Part shown: piece after piece, positions 53,437 through 64,000 of the stretch
How positions within the stretch are numbered: position 1 is the stretch's first letter
Layout: every line of letters starts with the position of its first letter
NCBI RefSeq assembly: GCF_015679985.1
Contig: NZ_CP049239.1
Span: 248,001 to 312,000 of the forward strand
From: Campylobacter concisus
Lineage (GTDB): Bacteria; Campylobacterota; Campylobacteria; Campylobacterales; Campylobacteraceae
Length of the DNA stretch: 64,000 nt
Direction of reading: 5' to 3'
Notes under the pieces: generated by a model
Told to the model about the DNA's origin: nothing
Seen by the model: only the letters and a program-made list of their open reading frames with translations
Database searches by the model: none
Program-made: the position numbers and the translations under genes

Positions 53437-56400
53437 GTGCTTGAGAAACAAAAAACCAGCCTTCAAATAGTAAAAATGTTTTATACAAAGGCTATTTTAC
53501 TTCTACTCTCATTTATATTTTTAGCATTATTTGTAGTTTGTACTGGCACGAACGATATAAAGTATGATCTTAGCTCAACTAATTCAAATATAAAATCATC
53601 AATCTCAAATAGCTTTTTTATAATAAAAAATGATCTATTTTTAAAATCAAAAATGGTTGAAGCAGGTCTTAGTGATATGCTATTTGATAAAAATTCAACA
53701 AAAAACGATCTTTATATAGCTTTTTATGTTTTTGATAAAAATAGAAATTTAATCTATTCAAAGAGATTTTTAGGTGCTGATGACATAGCCGAAAAGGATC
53801 TATCTCGGCTTAGGTTAAACGAGACAGATGCTGGAAAATTTACAGTATCGGATCGAGTTTATAAAAACAGTCGTTTTAGAGACATTTATGCATCTTATGG
53901 ACTAAAAAATGGAGGCAGTATTTTAGTTCAAATTGATATAAAATTTTTGCAAAACTACACTAATGTAGGTTACGATGATAAAAGCAAAACTTATGCTTAT
54001 CTGGTAGATAAATATGGAAATTTATCAAGAGATGAGTTTTATAAAAAATTTGATGAATCGATGTTTTTGCCTTATGTGAGTCTTGGCGACGAGTTTAAAG
54101 AGGATAAAATAATATTTTCTTTAAGCCATATGAGCTTTTATCTCATAAGCTATATGCCAGAGTATAAAATTTTTGTTATTACAGCTTCAACGAAGCATTT
54201 TCATATCTTTATGCAGTTTGTGTTATTTTGGCTATCGATCTTTTGTTTTATATCTTCTTTAATTTTATGGGTTAGAGATGTAAAATTTGTAAAAAATAGA
54301 ATAATGCCAGCTTTAAAAGAGGTAAGAGATACTTTAGATGGCGATGAATACGAGATAAAACGAAGCCTTAATGTAACAGAATTTGAAGATATAAAAAATG
54401 GAATAAACAAGCTAAAGATAGAAGCCAAAAAAGCAACTGATGGGCTAGAAGAATACAAAAGTAGATTTGGCTATATTTTTGAGCAAAGCTTTTTGAAAAT
54501 AGTAGTTTATGATGCTTATAGCGGCGATATTATTGATGCTAGTAATGCATTTTTATCTTCTGTTGGCTACACAAAAGATGAGATTATAGAGCTAAATTTA
54601 AATGATTTAATAGATGACGATTTTGCATTGTTTATGCAAATGAAACAAGATGCTCAAAATAGCGATATGAGTTTTAAAATCAAGCTAAAAACAAAAGATG
54701 GTGGCACTAAAGAGGGATTTTTACAAGAGTCACAGATTGAGCTAAGGGATTCTAGGCTAAATTTTATGCTTATACATGAGCTTGACGATGGAAAATTTAC
54801 GAAAAAGGATAACGAAGCAATAAATGATTATTCGTTTTTATCGCCAAATGTAATAGCAGAAGCTTTAAGCAGCGATCCATTTTCTATCGTAAGAAGTACG
54901 CAAAATATCGATAGTGTCTTTAAAGTCCCACAAGATAAGAAGCTTATAAATTTAAAAGATCTAATAAGTCCTGAAAGTTTAGATGAGTTTGCTGTAAATG
55001 TTTCTAATGAATCTAAAAAATTCTTTGAAAAAGGTAGCAAAAATAGCGAAATAAATCTCGTAGCCAATATGCAAACAAACGAAAATAACAAAACGCCATT
55101 TAAGATAAAAGTAAAATTTATAGGTAATGGTGCTGATAAAGAGCGAAAGATCATATACTTTTTTAATGACTTAAGTGATATAGCGAAGTTGCAAGAAAAA
55201 TATGATGCTGAATTAAAATATTTTCAAAGCATACTTTGGGCAAGCCAAGCGCTTGTCTTTTCATGGGATAAAAAAAGCGACACCCTTTATATCCCAAATG
55301 CTATCGCCAAGTCGCTCGGATATGCATTAAATGGGGATATGAGTATAAATTTTGAACGCGCAAAAACTATATTTGTAGATGAATTTGTAAGCTTTAAGGA
55401 CTTTTTTGACCTTATAAAAAAAGGTGAAGTATATGATGGCGAAGTGCGTTTTTATAGGGCTGATAAAGAGATTATTTATGTTAGGATTAGAGCAAAAGCA
55501 ATAGCTTTTTATGATGGTGAAGTAAGCGTCATAAAGGGCACAATGCAAGATCTTAGTGTGCAAAATAGCTTTTTTTCTTATCAAGACCTTTTAGCAAAAA
55601 TTTTCTCATACGCAAAAGAGCAAATTATTATGCTTGATGATGAGTTTAGGATCATAGATGCTAATGACGCTTTTTTCGATACGCTTAACATTTCTAGAGA
55701 TAAAAATTTTATAGAGAAAATTTACTCAAAAGATATAATAAATTTTAAAAACGGACTAAAAGATATTAAAGATGAAATTTTAAATTCACTTAAAATAACT
55801 GGCTTTTGGCAAGGTCTTATTCATGATGTTCGAAGTAAAAATAGACTCGAAGTCATAAGTATAAGCAAGCTTTTAAACGCGTTTGGCGATCAAGAGGGAT
55901 ATATTTTGTTAGCTTCAAGCGCAAATGATGACTGCTACAATAAAGAATATCTCGAATTTATCGCGTATCACGATACGCTAACTGGACTACCAAATAGATT
56001 TTTACTTTTTAATAGGCTAGAAAATCTGCTAAAACAAGCGAAAAAAAGCTTAAAAATAGCAGCTTTTTATGTCGATTTTGATAATTTTAAATCGATAAAT
56101 GACGGATATGGACATCAAGTAGGTGATAAAATCCTAATAGAAATTTCAAAAAAAATAGATGAAATTTTCCCAAAACAAGGAATATTTGCAAGAATAGGCG
56201 GAGACGAGTTTATAGGTGCTATGCCTTATGAAAATTTGGGAGAAATTTACGAAACTGCTGAAAATATCTTAAGAGTGGGTCAGAGTAAAATTTCTATTGA
56301 TGATGATGAGAAAAAACTTAGCGTAAGTATTGGTATTAGCTTAAGTGGCGATGCGCTTAGTGTTGATGATCTAATTGAAAGAGCCGATTGGGCCATGTAT

Positions 56401-57530
56401 CAAGCAAAGCTTAATGGAAAAAATAAATATTATGTATTTAATTCGAAAAAAGATACGTATTTTAAAAATGAATATAGAGATGACTCAAAGATCATTGAAG
56501 CTATCGATGCTGGCGAGATGTTCTTGCTTTATCAGCCTGAGATTGACATAAAAAGTGGGGAAGTTAGCAGTTTTGAGGCATTTATTAGATGGAAAAATGG
56601 CGATAAGATATTAAGGCCATCAGACTTCTTACCGCTTGCAAAAGGCTCAAAAGCAGTTGTTGCTATCGCATTATTTACGCTAAAAGATGCTTTAAAAGCT
56701 AGGGCTGTGTGGCTAAAAGAGGGAATAAATGCAAAAGTTAGAGTAAATTTATGCATTAAAAAGCTAATGACATCTGAGTTTTTTGAGAAATTTAAAAAGC
56801 TTTTAAAAGATGAGCAACTAGACGCTAATGGGCTAATCATAGATATCGTTGACTCTGCAAGTGGCGTAAATTTAGATGATGTTGTTAGATATATTGATGC
56901 TTATAAGGAGCTAGGCGTTAGCTTTTCGCTTGATGATTTTGCATCTTATTCAGGCTCGGTAGAAGCTTTAGGCATGTTAAAAACAAATAGATTTAATATA
57001 GATAAAAGATTTTGCAAACAAATTTTTGATTCAGTAGAAGCACTAAAGACCATACGCATGATAAAGTATGTATCAGATACATTTAATTTTGATGTCATGA
57101 TAAAAAATTTAGAAGATAAAAGCATGCTTGAAATTTTTGTAGGGTTTGGCTTTAGTAGATTTCAAGGACGGCTTTTTGCGCCAGAGCTTAGCCTGGATGA
57201 TGTGCTCAAATTTAAATTTGCTCTATCATCTCCGCTAAATGTAAGAAATTTTCAAGATGATGAGAACTACAATATGCTTTGCAAAATAGTAGGCGTAAAA
57301 GAGCTTATGACTCGTTTGATAAATTTACTTAAATGCGATGAAAAAATAAGCGAAAAATTAAAAAGCGAAATAGCAAATCAAGTAGATGATATCAGAATAA
57401 TAAATAAAAAATTAGCTGAAATTTTAGATACGATCCTTGTAAAAATAGACAAAGAGAACGTAATAAATTTAGCTAATGAGGCAATTTTATTATGCGATGA
57501 TGATCTAAATTTGAGTGGAGCGAATAAATA

Positions 57531-57531
<1 letters not shown>
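53437..57531 (+). CDS. Membrane PAS-GGDEF-degenerate EAL signalling protein
   Basis: About 1364 residues counting from the GTG at 53437, which has ACGAGG 8 bases upstream; an earlier GTG at 53428 is possible and adds three residues. One membrane helix near residue 20-42, a periplasmic sensor region, a second helix near 256-280, then several PAS-like segments (about 345-450, 590-700 and 730-840). The GGDEF domain (from HDTLTGLPNR near 845) has an intact RIGGDEF motif near 920. The EAL domain is abnormal: EAF replaces EAL, IDIVDS replaces the metal-binding ExxTES block, and NID replaces KxD, while DDF is kept. Diguanylate cyclase activity is likely and phosphodiesterase activity unlikely. The 3' end overlaps the hisZ-like gene by one base. 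Confidence 0.85.
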
Positions 57532-60068
<2,537 letters not shown>

Positions 60069-60069
<1 letters not shown>

Positions 60070-60632
60070 TGAGAGCGGTTTTATTATTTTTCATTGTTTT
60101 AAATTTTGCATTTTGTTTTGAAGTACCAGTTGACTGTACGCAAATTTTTGAAGCTAGAAAAGAAGAAATTTCAAAGGAACTTGAGATCATAGATGAACAG
60201 CGCCAAGCTTTAGAAGTATTTCGTGCAAGCTCGGCAGCAGCCTATGAAGAAAATAATAAAAAGCTTGCCAAAAAAGAAGCTGACCTAAATGCAACAATGA
60301 AAGTGATCGAGCAAAAACGTAAAGAGATCGATGAAGTGGTCGCCAAAAATGAAAAAATTTTAAAAGAACTTCGCACAATGACTAGTGATAAAGTCAATGA
60401 GTCGTATTCTAAGATGAAAGATGGTGCGGCAGCTGAGGTGCTCTCTAAAATGCCTAGATCAAACGCAGCCACCATACTTTATGCTCTTGATGCCAAAAAG
60501 ATATCTACTATTATGGCAAAAATGGATCCAAAAGTAGCATCCGAGATCACCACTTTGCTTCAAAAAGGGCCACCATTTGCTGATGAAAAAGGCGATATGC
60601 CAACCCCAGCTGGTAGCATAAATATTCAGTAA
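60069..60632 (+). CDS. MotE-like secreted protein
   Basis: A 187-residue protein with a signal peptide (about residues 1-17, NFAFC), a coiled-coil region (about 26-100) and a C-terminal MgtE-N-like helical domain (about 105-187, AAEVLSKMPRSNAATILYALDAKKISTIMAKMDPKVASEI). That arrangement matches MotE, the periplasmic chaperone of the flagellar stator or motor in Campylobacterota. It starts inside the TAA of the preceding gene (TAATG). Confidence 0.75.
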
Positions 60633-60752
60633 TAAATTTTTGCACAAGCAAGCAAAATTTTAAAAAATTTAGACACCAAAATATAAAGCTCTATGCTTAT
60701 AAATTTTTAATTTTAAGCTCATCTACCTTTAGCTTGTATACTTTTGTGGTAG

Positions 60753-61753
60753 CTATTTTTTAACCAAACTTGCTACGACCCCAACTCCAAGGATGGCTAG
60801 AATGATAAAAAGGCTAATTTGTGTAGAAATTTCAAAACCATGATGAAAGATATGAGCAGTCGCATTTAAAGCTAGCTTTACTGCGATAAAAATAAAAGCA
60901 CGATCACAGAAATTTCTAAATACTTTAAAAAATTTTTGAGTGCTTCAAGTACAAAATAAAGCGTTCTTAGCCCAAGTATCGCAAATATCATCGCTGAATA
61001 AACAATCACAGGATCTTTACTCACAGCAATGACAGCTGGAACGCTATCAAAAGCAAATATCACATCGCTTAGCTCAATCACGCAAAGGCACAAGAATAAT
61101 GGCGTTGCTATCCAAGTAGCTTTTAGCCTTAAAATTTGATCGTTAAGAGTAGTTTTTTGACTATCTGAAATTTGTTTAGAAATTTCGCTAAATTTAACAA
61201 AAAAACTATGTCCAAAAAGCTGTGGTAAAACCGGAAAAAAGCGGTAAACTGCCCTATAAGCTATGTGGTTTGAATAATCTTTTATATCCTCATCACACTT
61301 ATCTTTTTTTATCATCATTACAGCACTATATGCGACTATTGCTGCAAATATTAGCTCCATCCAAGGCGAGATGGCAAAAAGCATCGTACCTACGGCTACA
61401 AAGATGAGCCTAAATATCATAGCTCCTATAACGCCAAAATAAAGCACTCTGTGGCGATAAATTTCAGGTATCTTAAACCATGAAAAAATCGCCATCATCA
61501 CAAAAAGATTATCTACCGAGAGCGACTTTTCTAGCGCATATCCTGCAAAATAAAGACTTGCTATCTCACTGCCTCTCTCAAAATATAAATATATACCAAA
61601 AAGTACCGAAACTCCTATCCAAAAGATAGACCAAATGCCAGCTTGTTTTAGTGAAATTTTCTCATCATGTTTATGAGCAAAAAGATCTATTCCAAAGGCA
61701 AGTGATACCATTATCAGAAAAACTATAATTGTTTGAATTTCTAATGCGTTCAA
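60753..61753 (-). pseudogene. TerC family membrane protein gene with one-base frameshift near its 3' end
   Basis: A 291-residue frame from the ATG at 61753 encodes a TerC-family protein with about eight membrane helices and the family pattern GYALEKSLSVDNLFVMMAIF and AFDSVPAVIAVSKDPVIVYSA. It stops early at 60878. The next frame continues at once with IFIAVKLALNATAHIFHHGFE and ends in LAILGVGVVASLVKK at 60753, the expected last helices. One T missing in the CTTTTATTTTT stretch (complement at 60880-60890) accounts for the shift. TerC proteins are linked to metal-ion export and resistance. Confidence 0.75.
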
Positions 61754-61770
61754 CTTTTATTCTTAAAATT

Positions 61771-62970
61771 TTAGCAAGGCATCATCAAGACTTCTACTAT
61801 CTCGCCTTTTTTAAGAATTTCTTTATCCATTGGGGTCATTAAAAGCGCAGCCTTGTTTGTTAAATTACTTACGATCGCTGAACTACCAAGCTTTTTGCCA
61901 TTTAGATTTACAAAATTTTTTCCTTCACGATTTTCTAAATTTACAGCTGTAAATTCTAAAAATGGCGAACGTTTTTTATAGTCTTCGTCCATTATCGCCG
62001 TGATATTTGGCTCATCATTGCCTAGCCATAAATTTATCAAAACTCTAACATAAAGCACGCACATAACCATTGCTGAATAGGGAAATCCAGGCAGTGCAAA
62101 TATATATTTTTCGCCCGATTTTGCTATCTTGATGTGACGGCCCGGCTTAACAGCGGCCTTATCTATGATGACGCTAAAATTTTCTTTTAAAGTATCTTTT
62201 ACAAAGTCATAATCTCCCATGCTAACGCCACCAGTTGTTATTAAGACATCAGCTGATTTTAGTGCATTTATGATAGCTTTTTTAACAAGCGTAGCCTCAT
62301 CTTTTACGATCTCGCAAAGGATTGGCTCAGCTCCCATTTTACGTATTTGCATCGCTATACCTATGTGATTTGAGCTATGAATTTGTGCAGCGTTTTCTAG
62401 TGGCTCGCCAAGGTCTTTGATCTCGCTACCAGTTGCAATTATTGCTACTCTAGGACGGATGAAAACGCTTACGTGAAAGATGCCAAGCTCAGCAAGGAGT
62501 GCGATTTCTGCGTAACTAAGCTTGGTGCCTTTTTTTATTAAAATTTCTCCCTTTTTGTAGCTCTCGCCCACCGCACGCACAGCAAAGCCCTTTGATACAC
62601 CTTTTTTGATAGTGATCTTTGAGCCATTAACTTCGACATTTTCAACTGGCACTAGCGTATCTGAGCCCTCACTCATGAGTGAGCCAGTAAAGGTTTTAAC
62701 GCATTTGTTCCCGCTTATTTTTATTTCCTTGTCACTTCCTGCGGGAAGATCGGTGATGAGCTCAAGCTCACTTAAGCTATCACCATATGCAAATGCGTAG
62801 CCATCCATCGCTGAAACTGGCTTTGCTGGATAGTTTTTATCTGCTATCACATCGTGTGCGATATTTCTATCAAGAGCATCTGTGATGGCGATCTTTTCTA
62901 CTTTATCCCAAATCTCGACTGTATCTTTTAAAATCTTTAAACTATCCTCATAACTCATGATATCTCGCAC
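61771..62970 (-). CDS. moeA: Molybdopterin molybdotransferase MoeA
   Basis: A 399-residue enzyme that inserts molybdate into adenylylated molybdopterin. It has PVSAMDGYAFAYGD near 46, the GSL...SEGSDTLVPVENVEV region, VAIIATGSEIKDLGEPLENAAQIHSSN near 179 and LITTGGVSMGDYDFVKDTLKE near 238, the MPT-binding motif. The frame opens with ATG 62970 and again with ATG 62958 (MSYEDSLKIL); either could be the start. Its neighbour is the frameshifted terC gene on the same strand. Confidence 0.94.
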   Translation of the reverse strand: MRDIMSYEDSLKILKDTVEIWDKVEKIAITDALDRNIAHDVIADKNYPAKPVSAMDGYAFAYGDSLSELELITDLPAGSDKEIKISGNKCVKTFTGSLMSEGSDTLVPVENVEVNGSKITIKKGVSKGFAVRAVGESYKKGEILIKKGTKLSYAEIALLAELGIFHVSVFIRPRVAIIATGSEIKDLGEPLENAAQIHSSNHIGIAMQIRKMGAEPILCEIVKDEATLVKKAIINALKSADVLITTGGVSMGDYDFVKDTLKENFSVIIDKAAVKPGRHIKIAKSGEKYIFALPGFPYSAMVMCVLYVRVLINLWLGNDEPNITAIMDEDYKKRSPFLEFTAVNLENREGKNFVNLNGKKLGSSAIVSNLTNKAALLMTPMDKEILKKGEIVEVLMMPC

Positions 62971-63102
62971 TTTGTGTCCTTTTTCGTAAAATTTTATTAT
63001 TTTAGCTATTTGGCTCTTAAATTTTATACTTTCTTTATTTATGCTCTATTAAAATGCCATTTAAGAAATCAGTTTGATTTTACCCTATACACAGGAATAT
63101 TC

Positions 63103-64000
63103 ATGAATAAAACATTGCTTTACATCATCGCAGGTGCAAGCCTTGGCATTCTTGGCCCAGTGCTTGTTTATTTTGGCAACCCAGCAAACATGGGCGTTTG
63201 TGCGGCTTGCTTTTTAAGGGATAGCGTAGGTGCTCTTGGCTTTCACCAAGCCAAGGTCGTGCAGTATCTAAGGCCAGAAATTTTAGGTCTTATCATCGGA
63301 GGCTTTCTAGCTAGCATGCTTTGGAGTAGAAATTTCACTCCAGTATCAGGCAGTGCGGCATTTTCTAGATTTTTCTTAGGCGTGTTTGCTATGATTGGTT
63401 GCCTTATCTTTTTGGGCTGCCCATGGAGAGTATTTTTACGTCTTGGCGGAGGAGATATGACCGCTATTGCTGGTCTTGTCGGTCTATTTGCTGGCGTTTT
63501 TGTTGGACGATTTTTCAAGAAAAATGGTTACGTCATACCTGAAAATGATGCCACAACAAAGCCAGTTGCGTTTTTGCCATTAATCATTGCTATTTTGCTT
63601 TTAATAGCCCTTGTCTTTGGCTTAAAGCTTGGCGATAATGGTGCTTTATTTAGCTCAGAAAAAGGCCCAGGTTCACAGCACGCAAATATCTTTATCTCAC
63701 TTATTTGCGCCATTGTTATTGGCATTTTTATGCAAAGAAGTAAATTTTGTTCGGTTGGAGCGATTAGCAAAGTCTTTGAGCGTGATCTTTCAATGTTTTA
63801 TGGCATTGTATCTATCATCGTTTTTGCAAGTATCACAAATTTAGCTCTTGGACAATATAAATTTGGCTTTGAAGCTCAACCTATCGCCCACAATGACGTT
63901 CTTTGGAATTTCCTTGGCATGAGCTTAGCTGGTCTTTGCTTTAGCCTAAGTTATGGCTGCCCAGGCAAACATTTAGTGCAAATGGGAGCTGGAAATTTAA
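63103..64000 (+). CDS. yedE: YedE-type selenium transporter, 5' part only
   Basis: An open frame from the ATG at 63103, preceded by CACAGGAATATTC, runs off the right edge after 299 codons. The product is a polytopic membrane protein of the YeeE/YedE family with conserved cysteines in MGVCAACFLRDSVGALG, IFLGCPWRVFLRLGGGDM, QRSKFCSVGAI and SYGCPGKHLVQMGAGN. The Cys-rich and Gly-rich blocks are typical of the selenium-associated YedE branch. It is likely to bring a selenium species to YedF and SelD. Confidence 0.87.
   Translation, partial: MNKTLLYIIAGASLGILGPVLVYFGNPANMGVCAACFLRDSVGALGFHQAKVVQYLRPEILGLIIGGFLASMLWSRNFTPVSGSAAFSRFFLGVFAMIGCLIFLGCPWRVFLRLGGGDMTAIAGLVGLFAGVFVGRFFKKNGYVIPENDATTKPVAFLPLIIAILLLIALVFGLKLGDNGALFSSEKGPGSQHANIFISLICAIVIGIFMQRSKFCSVGAISKVFERDLSMFYGIVSIIVFASITNLALGQYKFGFEAQPIAHNDVLWNFLGMSLAGLCFSLSYGCPGKHLVQMGAGNL

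Noticed and set aside
60878-61753. terC as an intact 291-residue gene
   Set aside because: The sequence just past the stop continues the protein in the next frame with two more typical helices, so the stop at 60878 is due to a frameshift.

Overview
The window looks like chromosomal DNA of a Campylobacter species, most likely from the C. concisus/C. curvus side of the genus rather than C. jejuni. The grounds are the low-GC coding with many AAATTT/AATTTA words, the gene families (CcoNOQP with DUF4006, a NikZYXWV-type transporter, AddAB-type recombinase, carboxynorspermidine route, selenocysteine machinery, MotE/FliJ-like pair after purA), and neighbourhoods resembling those I recall from C. jejuni (purA, DUF507, carA, response regulator, cco operon). 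The species call is an inference.

Layout. 1-2305 is the N-terminal part of a DUF748/AsmA-like envelope protein on the minus strand. 2472-7181 is a five-gene nickel/peptide ABC transporter, followed by queH. 8396-15939 is a housekeeping run (fabZ, lpxA, clpX, mreB, mreC, carB) closed by a strong terminator. 16103-18262 has a small membrane protein, a DUF507 protein and carA. 18264-24360 is the cbb3 oxidase region: TauE/SafE-like protein, response regulator, ccoNOQP, DUF4006, a 33-residue membrane ORF, a TPM-like protein and a FixH-like protein. 25138-30299 is addB-addA, then rplM-rpsI, an OmpA-family porin and a HAD phosphatase. 33331-37224 has an HI0933-type flavoprotein, an MFS transporter, rdgB and a TPR protein.

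37319-40425 is the most irregular segment. A GC-richer carboxynorspermidine dehydrogenase is followed by an AT-rich TIR-domain gene broken by one base, then by gene debris that includes a decayed paralogue of the intact gene at 46735-47199. 40426-47865 (minus strand) has yceI and a five-gene unit made of a TonB-receptor barrel without a visible plug, a nitrate/sulfonate-type ABC transporter and NnrS, then a small membrane protein and moaE-moaD.

47949-53313 has nspC, a PfpI pseudogene, a formate dehydrogenase cytochrome b, yedF, selD (itself read through a UGA codon as selenocysteine) and a nitroreductase. 53437-60632 has a giant PAS-GGDEF-degenerate-EAL protein, a hisZ-like gene, purA, a FliJ-like protein and a MotE-like protein. 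The end holds a frameshifted terC (minus), moeA (minus) and the first 299 codons of a YedE-type selenium transporter.

Several genes serve anaerobic or microaerobic respiration together: cbb3 oxidase, molybdenum cofactor (moaD, moaE, moeA), selenium handling (yedF, selD, yedE) and the formate dehydrogenase membrane subunit. I saw no tRNA, rRNA, CRISPR array, insertion sequence or prophage. Four genes are broken or decayed (TIR, PH-like copy, PfpI, terC). The TIR and terC breaks are single-base losses in short A/T runs, so sequencing error must be excluded for those two.
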